Assembly: GCA_009746045.1 (NCBI GenBank) | Contig: RPFO01000246.1 | Location: 2,212,269-2,247,268 of the forward strand | Length of the DNA: 35,000 bases | Origin: Mesostigma viride | Lineage: Eukaryota; Streptophyta; Mesostigmatophyceae; Mesostigmatales; Mesostigmataceae | Reading direction: 5' to 3' | Shown here: piece after piece, positions 1-9,977 of the stretch | Layout: every line of letters starts with the position of its first letter | How positions within the stretch are numbered: the stretch's first letter is position 1 | The notes under the pieces: model-generated | What the model was told of the DNA's origin: nothing | What the model saw: only the letters and a program-made list of their open reading frames with translations | Databases searched by the model: none | Made by a program: the position numbers and the translations under genes

Positions 1-783
1 CCTCCCTCCCTCCTCCCTCCCTACCTCCCTCCCTCCCTCCCTCCCTCCCCCTCCCTCCCTCCCTCCCTCCCCTCCCTCCCTCCCTCCTCCTCCTCCCCTC
101 CCTCCCTCCTCCCTCCCCCCTCCCTCCCTCCCTCCCTCCCTCCCTCCTCCCTCCTCCTCCCTCCCTCCCTCCCTCCCTCCCCCCCTCCCTCCCTCCCTCC
201 CTCCCTCCCCTCCCTCCCTCCCTCCCTCCCTCCCTCCCTCCCTCCCTCCCTCCTCCCTCCCTCCCTCCCTCCCTCCCTCCTCCCTCCCTCCCTCCCTCCC
301 TCCCTCCCTCCTCCCTCTCCTCCCTCCCTCCCTCCCTCCCTCCCTTCCCTCCCTCCTCCCTCCCCTCCCTCCCTCCCTCCCTCCCTCCCTCCCTCCCCCT
401 CCTCCCTCCCTCCCTCCCTCCCTCCCTCCCTCCCTCCCTCCCTCCTCCCTCCCTCCCTCCCTCCTCCCTCCCTCCCTCCCTCCCTCCCTCCTCCCTCCCT
501 CCCTCCTCCCTCCCTCCCTCCCTCCCTCCCTCCCTCCCTCCCTCCCTCCCTCCCTCCCTCCCTCCCTCCCTTCCCTCCCCCTCCCTCCCTCCCTCCCTCC
601 CTCCCTCCCTCCCTCCCTCCCTCCCTCCCTCCCTCCCTCCCTCCATCCCTCCCTCCATCCATCCATCCATCCATCCATCCATCCATCCATCCATCCATCC
701 ATCCATCCATCCATCCATCCATCCATCCATCCATCCATCCATCCATCCATCCATCCATCCATCCATCCATCCATCCATCCATC
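1..783. repeat. CCT/CCCT microsatellite passing into (CCAT)n
   Basis: From the left edge to about 650 the top strand is almost only C and T, made of CCT and CCCT units with irregular phase slips. From about 653 to 783 it becomes a clean CCAT tetranucleotide tract of about 32 copies. The bottom strand is therefore a pure purine GGA/GGGA run, which could form triplex or G-rich structures. The array is cut by the window edge. A 253-codon open frame on the bottom strand is a by-product of the repeat. Confidence 0.97.
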
Positions 784-1544
784 GGGGTTCATGCTCCGTG
801 ACTCCCCAACGGGAGCACGAGTCTAATTAATTCATTAATTAATATGCTCCCCACGGAGATATGTTCATATCATTAATGAATTGGAGCTCGGAACTAGGAA
901 CACCTGCCCTGATCACGCGAGGTTGTTTTTGGTCAACCATGTAGATCTCTGGTACCCACAACCCCGTAACTGGGTCGAGGACTAGGTCTCACATCAAACT
1001 TTTCCCGCGGAGCGCCGGCCGGGAAATTCCTTCACACATACCCGACTGAGCTGGACGGACCAAATTTCGATGCCACGTGAGGCCAAAAAGCTATGTCGGC
1101 TGATTTAATGGCGGTGACCTTGATGGAGGCCATTTAGTGGCATTATTTTTGCTAGAAAAATTTGCTGCATATGCTCCGAGATGTGAGATCGCTCATGATA
1201 TGTTTTTTTCTATTTTACCGACGGGCTGCAAGCTGAAAAAAATATTCGCGCTGGGCCGGTGGGTACGAGCCTGCCGACCCTTTTGCGGGCTGCTGTCCGC
1301 AGATGCAAAAAAGTACACCAGCCCGTCACCCCCAGCCACCACAGAGTTTGCGCGTCCTAAGAGCGAATTTCTCTTCGTTGGTAAGTCCATTTTAGCGTTA
1401 CCACGCGCTTTTCCTGAAAATATTTCAGTTCATTTTCTTTCCTCGTTAAATCTGCTACTGGGTGCTTCGGAGCTCTAGAACCCCTGATATCCACCGCCCC
1501 CCCCCCCCCCCCCCCGATGCTCACTGTTTATTGCTCAGATCATC
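784..1544. other. unique intergenic stretch, no confident gene
   Basis: This is unique sequence with AT-rich patches near 822-880 and a 22-base poly-C run near 1494-1515. It contains a 24-bp segment (809-832) that recurs exactly at 11979-12002. A strong donor-like GGTAAGT lies at 1379-1385 and an acceptor-like TTGCTCAG at 1531-1538. The frames on the two sides do not join in phase, so I do not call an exon upstream of 1545. Confidence 0.5.
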
Positions 1545-1871
1545 ATGAATTCGACGGAAGGCGACCTGCGCTATTGCTACCGGTGTGACAAGCTACGACG
1601 GCGCCCCTCAGATGGCGATCTCACGTATGGCGGTCTGCCCCGCACGATTCACACCAGCAAGTGCGTAAACTGCGACTTAAAGCTGCAGCATTTTTGCGCT
1701 GTCAACGTCCGCCCGTGGCAGGTCTCGTATAATCTTAAGGCGGCTGCTGCCATGGGATGGAAACCGTTTGCGAACAAATACTTTGTTATCTCTCCTTGCC
1801 CCCGTGATGCGTTTGATACAATGTTCAAGCACGTAGGGGAGGGCGCAGCCGATCAGCCGCAGGGAAGGTAG
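1545..1871 (+). CDS. hypothetical Cys-rich protein (possible zinc-binding exon)
   Basis: This is a 108-codon frame starting at a true ATG. It has a CX2C pair at residues 11 and 14, a second CX2C pair at 40 and 43, and a further Cys at 51, a spacing seen in zinc ribbons and zinc-knuckle-like folds. I do not recognise a family. An acceptor-like TTGCTCAG ends 6 bases before the ATG, so this could be an internal or 3' exon. The frame ends at a single TAG (1869-1871). The same frame continues for about 60 more codons of ordinary composition, with a charged stretch (reading DVNEIEDLLREGDTSKV near 1917-1967), until it runs into the satellite. That suggests a broken gene or a recent stop mutation. 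Coding status is uncertain. Confidence 0.35.
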   Translation: MNSTEGDLRYCYRCDKLRRRPSDGDLTYGGLPRTIHTSKCVNCDLKLQHFCAVNVRPWQVSYNLKAAAAMGWKPFANKYFVISPCPRDAFDTMFKHVGEGAADQPQGR

Positions 1872-2100
1872 CATGGCAACTTCAAGGAAAATGCAACGAA
1901 GGTCAAGAGTGTGGTAACGGATGTTAACGAAATAGAAGACCTGTTGAGGGAAGGTGACACCAGCAAGGTAGCCACAGTGTGGGCAGGGGCTAGGGTGATG
2001 GGGGGTAGCACTCTCTCTGTTATTGTGCCCCCCTTAACACCCACCTGGGCATCCACTTCCCATGGAGAGTGCTCCCTCAAGATAACATTTTCTACCATGG

Positions 2101-4890
2101 TCATGCCCCCCCCCACACCCAAGCATGCATGCCAGCCCCCACACAACCCCACGCATGCATGCCAGCCCCCCCCAACACCCACGCATGCATGCCAGCTCCC
2201 CCCCACACCCACGCATGCATGCCAGCCCCGCCCCCCCCACACCCATGCATGCCAGCCCCCACCCCCACCCACGCATGCATGCCAGCTCCCCCCCAACACC
2301 CACGCATGCATGCCAGCTCCCCACACACCCACGCATGCATGCCAGCCCCCCCAAACACCCACGCATGCATGCCACCCCCCCCCCACACGCGCATGCATGC
2401 CAGCCCGCCCCCCCCACACACACGCATGCCAGCCCCCCCCCCACACGCATGCAGGCCAGCCCCCCCCAACACCCACGCATGCATGCCAGCTCCCACACAC
2501 ACACAGGCATGCATGCTAGCCCCCCCCCCCCCCCACGCATGCATGCCACCCCCCCACACACCCACGCATGCATGCCAGCCCCCCCCCACACACCCATGCA
2601 TGCCAGCCCCCCACACACACACGCATGCATGCCAGCCCCCCCCCACACCCATGCATGCCAGCCCCCCCCCACACACACGCATGCATGCCAGCCCCCCAAA
2701 CACCCACGCATGCATGCCAGCCCCACCCACACCCACGCATGCATGCCAGCTCCCCCCCCCCACACGCATGCATGCCAGCCCCCCCCACACCCACGCATGC
2801 AGGCCAGCCCCCCCCCACATCCACGCATGCATGCCAGCCCCCCCCACACCCACGCATGCATGCCAGCCCCCACCCACACCCATGCATGCATGCCAGCTCC
2901 CCCCCCCACACGCATGCATGCCAGCCCCCCCCACACACACGCATGCAGGCCAGCCCCCCCAAACACCCACGCATGCATGCCAGCCCCCACCCACACCCAC
3001 GCATGCATGCCAGCTCCCCCCCCACACACGCATGCATGCCAGGCTGCCCCCCCCCACACCCACGCATGCATGCCAGCTCCCCCCACACCCACGCATGCAT
3101 GCCAGCCCCCCCAAACACCCACGCATGCATGCCACCCCCCCCAAACACACACGCATGCCTGCATGCCAGCCCCCCCCCACACCCACGCATGCATGCCAGC
3201 CCCCCCCCCACACACCCATGCATGCCAGCCCCCCCCCCCCCCCACACACGCATGCATGCCAGCCCCCCCAAACACCCACGCATGCATGCCAGCCCCCACC
3301 CACACCCACGCATGCATGCCAGCTCCCCCCCACACACACGCATGCATGCCAGCCCCCCCCCACACCCACGCATGTATGCCAGCCCCCTCCCCCACCCACG
3401 CATGCATGCCACCCCCCCAAACACACACGCATGCATGCCAGCCCCCCCACACACACACGCATGCATGCCAGCCCCCCCCCCCCACACGCATGCATGCCAG
3501 CCCCCCCCACACCCACGCATGCATGCCAGCCCCCCCCCCCACACCCATGCATGCCAGCCCCCCCACCCATACATGCATGCATGCCAGCCCCCCAAAACAC
3601 CCACGCATGCATGCCAGCCCCCACCCACACCCACGCATGCATGCCAGCTCCCCCCCCCCACACGCATGCATGCCAGCCCCCCCCCACACCCACGCATGCA
3701 GGCCAGCCCCCCCCCACATCCACGCATGCATGCCAGCCCCCCCCCACACCCACGCATGCATGCCAGCCCCCCACCCACACCCATGCATGCATGCCAGCTC
3801 CCCCCCCCCACACGCATGCATGCCAGCCCCCCCCCACACACACGCATGCAGGCCAGCCCCCCCAAACACCCACGCATGCATGCCAGCCCCCACCCACACC
3901 CACGCATGCATGCCAGCTCCCCCCCCACACACGCATGCATGCCAGGCTGCCCCCCCCCACACCCACGCATGCATGCCAGCTCCCCCCCACACCCACGCAT
4001 GCATGCCAGCCCCCCCAAACACCCACGCATGCATGCCACCCCCCCAAACACACACGCATGCCTGCATGCCAGCCCCCCCCCCACACCCACGCATGCATGC
4101 CAGCCCCCCCCCCCACACACCCATGCATGCCAGCCCCCCCCCCCCCCCACACACGCATGCATGCCAGCCCCCCCAAACACCCACGCATGCATGCCAGCCC
4201 CCACCCACACCCACGCATGCATGCCAGCTCCCCCCCACACACACGCATGCATGCCAGCCCCCCCCCACACCCACGCATGTATGCCAGCCCCCTCCCCCAC
4301 CCACGCATGCATGCCAGCCCCCCCCACACCCACGCATGCATGCCAGCCCCCCCACACACACACGCATGCATGCCAGCCCCCCCCCCCCACACGCATGCAT
4401 GCCAGCCCCCCCCCACACCCACGCATGCATGCCAGCCCCCCCCCCCACACCCATGCATGCCAGCCCCCCCACCCATACATGCATGCATGCCAGCCCCCAA
4501 AACACCCACGCATGCATGCCAGCCCCCACCCACACCCACGCATGCATGCCAGCCCCCCCAAACACCCACGCATGCATGCCACCCCCCCCAAACACACACG
4601 CATGCCTGCATGCCAGCCCCCCCCACACACCCACGCATGCATGCCAGTCCCCCTCCCCCCACAGGCATACATGCCAGCCCCCCCACACACCCACGCATGC
4701 ATGCCAGCCCCCCCAGACACCCACGTATGCATGCTAGCCCCCCCCCACACACACGCATGCATGCCATCCGGCCCCCCCACACACACGTATGCATGCCAGC
4801 CCCCCCACACGCCCACGCATGCACATGCCAGCCCCCCCCCACACCCACGCATGCATGCCAGACCCCCCCTTACACCCACGCATCATCATG
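2101..4890. repeat. C-rich CATGCATGCC satellite with higher-order structure
   Basis: About 90 copies of a 27-36 bp unit read roughly as a C-run, CACACCCACG, CATGCATGCC, AGC. Units vary in the length of the C-run and in CACACCC versus AAACACCC versus CACACAC. Rare variants recur at a spacing of about 0.9 kb: AGGCTG at 3041 and 3944, CATGTATG at 3371 and 4276, ACCCATACATG at 3565 and 4471, and CACATCC at 2816 and 3715. The array is thus two near-identical blocks of roughly 900 bp plus partial copies. Open frames of 780-950 codons on both strands reflect the lack of stops in the unit and are not genes. Confidence 0.96.
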
Positions 4891-5985
4891 CCGCGGTGAT
4901 TCCTTGCCTTATGCCTAATATCCCTTCCCCTAACATCCACATACAGGCTATTTATCACTCACCAGCCTGAGCCATCACACGATTATAAGAAGCAACAACT
5001 GATCATCAAATATTCAGCCGAACACTCATAAAACGTGAATTAGGTAAGACTTATAGCGGAAAAACTCAAACTCGCCGTCCACGTTGGGCCCCTCGTAAGG
5101 GACAGGTCATAGCGAGTATGCTAAGACCTCAGACTCGATGGCGGCCTGTGCAACATGATATTACAATTTTCCCTTGAAAATTGTTGCTTGGAGTCAGGAC
5201 GGGGACGTGACATCCTTCCGTGAAATGGCCAATTAAGTCTCTATTTGCCGCGACAGGGAAGTGGCATGGCATGGCATGCCCTGCTTCCCGCCGAACCCGC
5301 TTTCTGGCGCAGCGCTGTAAGTCCGGCGCGTCGCTCTGTCCAAGTGCGTCAAAGTAGTCTGTCAAAGTGCGGTACCCCGCTGTCACCCGCAAGTGCGGCA
5401 ACGGGAGGTACAAAAAATAGTGGCTTCCGCCGGCAAGGCTGCAATTAATTGACATTGTCATCACTTGTCGTCATCATCGGCAATATGAGAAGTCATCATT
5501 AATTGTCTCATACCTACCAATGTCTCATAGGTAATTGCATCTAGAAGTAGCTGTCTCCACAAAACACCACATCCACCCCCCCATTCCCCAAAATTCGGCC
5601 GGGCGGCCCCCAACCCTGCCGGCACGGCGCCGGCTTAGTAGAATTCCCTGAAATTTTCGGCGTTGGTCACTTTGGTGCCAAAGGAGGGCAATCGATTGGC
5701 AGCCTCGCACTCTCGTGAAGCAGTCTCAGTTGGTGAATCATCGTGCTGTTAACAAGCCCTTCCAGTTTGCCGGTATTTGCTGGCTATTGCTTTCTGGGAT
5801 TGACTTCGTATCCACAGATTCAAAGCACTGGGCGCTCTTCCACTGGCCGGAGGCTTCTAACGTGTTGTCGACCCACGTGCCCCGTGGCAGTACTGCAGCG
5901 GCGGAGGTTCCGCAGCCAGTTACCTCGATATCCGTGGAGTCAGGCATCCGCGCGCGCAGCCAGTCGGCAACACAGTCAGCAGTTG
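4891..5985. other. intergenic spacer upstream of the HTTM gene
   Basis: This unique sequence leads from the satellite edge to the first ATG of the HTTM frame. I see no conserved protein motif, RNA gene or transposon here. A short CATGGCATGGCATG repeat lies near 5263-5278. The frame of the downstream gene is already open from at least 5743 but has no ATG before 5986, so part of 5743-5985 could be 5' leader or an upstream exon. Confidence 0.5.
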
Positions 5986-6055
5986 ATGCCTACTAATATG
6001 CCTACTAGGCCTACTAGGCCTACTAGGCCTGCTGTGCCAAGTATGCCTACTAGGC
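5986..6055 (+). repeat. GCCTACTAG short tandem repeat at the HTTM N-terminus
   Basis: A 9-bp GCCTACTAG-type unit is repeated about six times and codes for the P-T-R repeats at the start of the HTTM protein. Several in-frame ATG codons fall inside it (5986, 5998 and near 6040), so the real start within the repeat cannot be decided by sequence alone. Confidence 0.7.
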
Positions 6056-9000
6056 CTAACTCTCAGCCCAACAAGGAGCCGATAAGGCCTCCAGGGCTGG
6101 TGAGTGGCATTCTTTCCAGTGCCGGCAATGTACCGCGACACCTGGCGGCGCGCGGGCAGGCCACGCTCTCGCTCGACCTCCGCGCGCTCGCCACCTGGCG
6201 CGTCCTGGTCGGCCTGCTCATCGCGTATGAGTGCTGGACGTGGGCCGATGGGCTGGACCTGCTCTTCCACACGAATGGGAACGGGGCCATCATGGCGCCC
6301 ACGGACGTCCCGTACACACGAATCCCCCACAAGGGTCAGCATGATCCTGACACTGATCGTAATGCTGGAGCCCACGACACCGCGCTCTCCTGGGACCACG
6401 TTGCCGAGCACGCCTTCCAGTCCGTCGCCTTTTACCGTGGCCCGTACTGGCTCCAGGGGTCCCTCCTGGCCACCCAGCTCCTCGCCGCCGTCCTGCTCAC
6501 GCTCGGCCTGCACACGCACGCGGCCAGCGTCGCCTCTTTCCTACTTTACTGGGCCAGGGTCGGGCGTGAGTGCCCCCTGTTTATAAGCGGCAGCGACAAA
6601 ATCGTTTTGACGCTCCTGCTGTGGACTATGTTCCTCCCCGTGGAGAGGCTGTGGTCCCTGGATGCGCTTCGATATCCCACGGCCGGCCGTGGGGTTGTCT
6701 CTCAGGGGGAGGCGTCGCACGGTGCCCCTACTGGGCGCCCCCAGCGTACGGACAGGGCCGCAGGGGCCCACCGAGGAGCCCCTTATGACGCCAGCAACCC
6801 CTCGGTTGCGGCGCGAGGGGAACGCCCCGGGGCCGGATGCCAGCAACATTCAGGAGCAGGCATCCTGGGCCCTGGCGCGCGCGCGGATGCCAGCACGGCT
6901 AGCGGCGATGGGGGCATCAACGGGGACCGTTTGTTTAGCCGTGACTTGTGCTGTAGCGCGGCCACGGCAGGCTTCACCCTGCAGGTGGCGCTGGTCTATC
7001 TCCTCGTGGTTATCAACCGGTTGCGGCCTCGGTGGGTGCCCGAGTGGACACCGCCGGAGTTCTCTGCGCTCTACTATGGTTTGAACTATGCGCACATTGT
7101 GTATGCGCTACCCAGTAAGGTACTGCTGGCGTTGCCCCGTGTGGTGCTCCAAGTCCTCACGGCGGCCACGATGGTCTTGGAGATTGCGGCGGGGGCGCTA
7201 ATTCTGGCGACGCGGGCGGACCGGTGGGCGCGGGCCTTGCCCGTCGCACTCCTCGTCTCGCTGCACGTGGGGATCATGGGGGTCATGGCCGTGGGGATGC
7301 ACCAGGTGGTGGGCATAATCGGCGCGGTGATTCTGCTGCCGTCACCCTTTTGGGACTGGGCGGGCTGGCCGCCGGGGTGTGGGTATGGCGCGACTGAGGC
7401 GGGTGGTGCTAGCACGAACGCTGGTGCGGGTGGCAATAGCACACGGGTGCATGGCTGGGCTGGTTCAGAGACAGGGCTGGATGCGTTGCATGGCTGTGGG
7501 AAAGGCAAGCGTGGCGACAATGAAACGCAAGCACGGGAAGTTGGTGCACGCGCGCCGCTCATCTTGTATGTGTGGAGGCCAGCAGGGCCAGGAATCAGCC
7601 CGGACGTGACGGGTGCCGAGGGCACCGCATGGCCCTTGCCGCTGCTTTTCTGCCTCGTGGGTGCGGCCACGTTGGGCCGAGTCAGCGCCCGCTGGGCCAC
7701 GGGTCATAGTGATGGTTGCGCTGGGGGGGGTGCAGACGGCCCGGGGGAGCAGGTTGGGAGGGGGCTTGCCGGGATGGAAGGACGCCATGGTTCTGACGAC
7801 GTCACGCCCCCAAGCCCTGGCAGCAATAGCGCGGGGGCGCGGAGTTCGAAGCATGAAGGCCAAGGTCTCAGCATAGGTCGCTGGCAGGCTAGCCTTGGCA
7901 GGAAAGGCATTTCGACCGGCATGTCGTCAGCAGCAGGTACGGCGCCCTTTGGGGGCTTTGGAAACGCGCAACCGGGCGCGTGTGCCAGCACCCACGCGCC
8001 GACTCGCGTACCCTCAGCTCTGTCCGGCTGGTGGCTTGCGGACGGGAAGGAGACGCTGATGGGGCAGGCGGCGGCGAGGAAGGTGGTGTCCATGTTCCCT
8101 GGTGGCCGCCTCCTGCAGCTGTGCCCAGGGTGGCTGCACGGTGGGCTCGCCTGGTGGCTCACTGCATGGCTCGATTGGTCATCCACGACTCTGTCCAGGC
8201 CGCAGCGCTATGCAGGTGCTCAGATAGGCTGCCAGGGAGAGGTCGCAGGGTGCGGCGAGCTGCCAGGAAAGGTCCTGTCCGCAGTATTGAAGGGGGAGAA
8301 AGGCAGCGTTGATGCTTCTGGGAAGCAGGCGTCTGGGCGCCGGCGTGGGCAAACCGGGCGGCTGGGTGTGTGGTGCCAGCATACCAGGCGGCGGCTGGTG
8401 GCGGCATTCATGTGGGTGTTGTTTGCCTACGCACTGCTGGAGAATGCGGGAAACCTGGGGCTGATAGAGAAGGTGGACGGCGGCAAGCTGGCTCGTGTGC
8501 TAAATATAGACCAGAACGTAAAGTTGTTCACGCCCCCTGCCCGGGTGGTGCGGTGGTGGGTGGTGGTGGGTACTGTGCAGGTGGTAGGCGCAGGAGGAAA
8601 GAATGTCAGCGTCTGTGCTGCTGGGGATGTGTCTATGTCGGCGGGGAGCGATGATGGAGCAAACCCCCGTGGCAGCCGGCCGTCCCAGGATCCAGGTCAG
8701 CGTCCGTTGCAGCAGCTCCAGCATTTTCAGCAGCAGCAAGTGGCGGCCAGTTGTTGCCAGTGGGATGTGGATCTTTTCAAAGTGCTGAAGGGTGCGCGCA
8801 AGAGCCTGCTCAGGGATGCCTGGTGTTTTGTGACTCGCTCGTGTGGGCAGTATGGCCTGGACTCCGACAGGCAGGTACTTGCTGGCAATGGCTCGAGTGT
8901 GGCTAATAATGGCGATGCTCCAGTCAGCAGGCCTAAGGAAGCTGTGCAGGCCAGGGAATGCGAGTCTATAAAGCGGCATGTTGGCACGTTCTGGCAGCCT

Positions 9001-9351
9001 GTGGCTGATAAGGCAGCGCTGTTTTCAGATAACGTGGCTAGCACGAAGGGACTATTCCGGAGCCATAGTTGGAAGTTTTTTACTTATCACATCTGGAGGA
9101 AGAGGGAGACTGAGAAGCTGCCATCTCGCATGCACCACCTCGGGAGCAGCTTCTTCTGTAACTTCCCTGAGCTTCTCCAGGGCCACGTGGGCGGCCCTGA
9201 CCTTGGCCCTGGCGAGCAGCTGGTCCTCACCCAGGTCGAGATTGCAGCCTTGATAAGTCCTGTGCTGCCTCCGACATCACCAATCACTCGCGGGCCGCCA
9301 AGTATTGGGTACAGAGAAGTGGTAACTTGTGGTCGAAAGGGGCAGTTCTAA
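5986..9351 (+). CDS. HTTM-domain (vitamin K-dependent gamma-carboxylase-like) membrane protein
   Basis: A single 1121-codon frame from the first in-frame ATG. Residues about 60-230 match the N-terminal HTTM region: an S-L-D-L-R-A-L-A-T-W-R opening, hydrophobic helices, and the signature reading CPLFISGSDKIVLTLLLWTM followed by F-L-P-V-E-R-L-W-S-L-D-A. Residues about 332-458 supply the second half (LQVALVYLLVV, then SALYYGLNYAHIVYALPS, helices ending PSPFWDW). A third conserved block starts near residue 806, and the C-terminus has the W-K-F-F and V-E-I-A type motifs of the family. HTTM proteins are usually 400-500 residues. Here Gly/Ala/Ser-rich insertions at about 231-331 and 460-805 more than double the length. 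No clean intron boundaries were found around them, though unspliced introns are possible. Whether it carboxylates glutamate is unknown. The N-terminus is a short MPTRP-type repeat. Confidence 0.8.
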   Translation: MPTNMPTRPTRPTRPAVPSMPTRPNSQPNKEPIRPPGLVSGILSSAGNVPRHLAARGQATLSLDLRALATWRVLVGLLIAYECWTWADGLDLLFHTNGNGAIMAPTDVPYTRIPHKGQHDPDTDRNAGAHDTALSWDHVAEHAFQSVAFYRGPYWLQGSLLATQLLAAVLLTLGLHTHAASVASFLLYWARVGRECPLFISGSDKIVLTLLLWTMFLPVERLWSLDALRYPTAGRGVVSQGEASHGAPTGRPQRTDRAAGAHRGAPYDASNPSVAARGERPGAGCQQHSGAGILGPGARADASTASGDGGINGDRLFSRDLCCSAATAGFTLQVALVYLLVVINRLRPRWVPEWTPPEFSALYYGLNYAHIVYALPSKVLLALPRVVLQVLTAATMVLEIAAGALILATRADRWARALPVALLVSLHVGIMGVMAVGMHQVVGIIGAVILLPSPFWDWAGWPPGCGYGATEAGGASTNAGAGGNSTRVHGWAGSETGLDALHGCGKGKRGDNETQAREVGARAPLILYVWRPAGPGISPDVTGAEGTAWPLPLLFCLVGAATLGRVSARWATGHSDGCAGGGADGPGEQVGRGLAGMEGRHGSDDVTPPSPGSNSAGARSSKHEGQGLSIGRWQASLGRKGISTGMSSAAGTAPFGGFGNAQPGACASTHAPTRVPSALSGWWLADGKETLMGQAAARKVVSMFPGGRLLQLCPGWLHGGLAWWLTAWLDWSSTTLSRPQRYAGAQIGCQGEVAGCGELPGKVLSAVLKGEKGSVDASGKQASGRRRGQTGRLGVWCQHTRRRLVAAFMWVLFAYALLENAGNLGLIEKVDGGKLARVLNIDQNVKLFTPPARVVRWWVVVGTVQVVGAGGKNVSVCAAGDVSMSAGSDDGANPRGSRPSQDPGQRPLQQLQHFQQQQVAASCCQWDVDLFKVLKGARKSLLRDAWCFVTRSCGQYGLDSDRQVLAGNGSSVANNGDAPVSRPKEAVQARECESIKRHVGTFWQPVADKAALFSDNVASTKGLFRSHSWKFFTYHIWRKRETEKLPSRMHHLGSSFFCNFPELLQGHVGGPDLGPGEQLVLTQVEIAALISPVLPPTSPITRGPPSIGYREVVTCGRKGQF

Positions 9352-9977
9352 GGTCAACTACGTCACTCAGAGACGACGAACTTTGAGCACAGTCACCCCA
9401 TGCCTTTGGGGTCACCCTCGCAAAGCGTTGTCTTGATTACTATCACAAGTAACCAAACAAACTCTAAGCAATGTGACCCCATTCCTTGGGGGTCACCCGC
9501 ACGAAGCATAAGATGCTGCAGGTAGGAGCTGCAGTTAGTGGCATGGCTGGGGTGAGTACCAAGCTGCTGTTAGTTTTCTTGACTTTTAGCTTGACAAACT
9601 TGATTTACTAATCGACTATGGGTAAGCATTCCATTCCCATTTCATCATACCTTTCATCATTCCTCATAGCATATCATTCCCATTTCATGTCAATCATGAA
9701 GAGACATAGAAGCTGAGCCAAAGGGACTGGCCTAGCTTGAAACTTCAGAGGATTATGCTGACGTGACACAGTCACGTAATAATGGGGAACGGGTTATTTA
9801 TTAACTCGTGGTTATTTATATTATAAGTTGTCTCTTTGATAATACGGACGCTTTAACCAATAAATAAATAAACATATTGATTAATTGATTAATGGGTAAA
9901 CGTCCTTAATAGAATTGCTTAATTCATATTAATTTAGATAGCTAACTTACCGTTATCCACTAATCAATTACGTGCAC
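9352..9977. other. spacer between the HTTM gene and the retrotransposon fragment
   Basis: The first part holds two tandem hairpins listed separately. 9600-9720 repeats CATTCCCATTTCAT-like words. 9775-9965 is strikingly AT-rich compared with its surroundings, with AATAAATAAATAAAC at about 9860 and several TTAATTGATTAAT words. No gene is visible. Confidence 0.6.
9386..9500 (+). repeat. two tandem GTCACCCC hairpins downstream of the HTTM stop
   Basis: Two related segments lie 81 bp apart. The first pairs GTCACCCCA (9392-9400) with TGGGGTCAC (9407-9415) with one mismatch. The second pairs GTGACCCC (9473-9480) with GGGGTCAC (9489-9496) perfectly around an 8-base loop. They fall 35-150 bp after the HTTM stop codon, so a role in the 3' UTR or RNA processing is possible but unproven. 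Confidence 0.6.

Noticed and set aside
1137-1380. First exon of the Cys-rich gene, ending at GGTAAGT
   Set aside because: There is no ATG start in that frame (it opens at GTG), and the phase at the donor does not match the acceptor at 1538.
2034-4970. Six overlapping open frames of 780-950 codons on both strands (His/Pro/Cys/Met or Gly/Trp/Cys repeats)
   Set aside because: They follow only from the absence of stops in the CATGCATGCC satellite unit; they overlap each other in every phase and contain no non-repetitive domain.
5743-5985. HTTM start at 5743
   Set aside because: The codon there is GTG. In a eukaryotic nuclear gene the first in-frame ATG (5986) is preferred, although the frame is open upstream.
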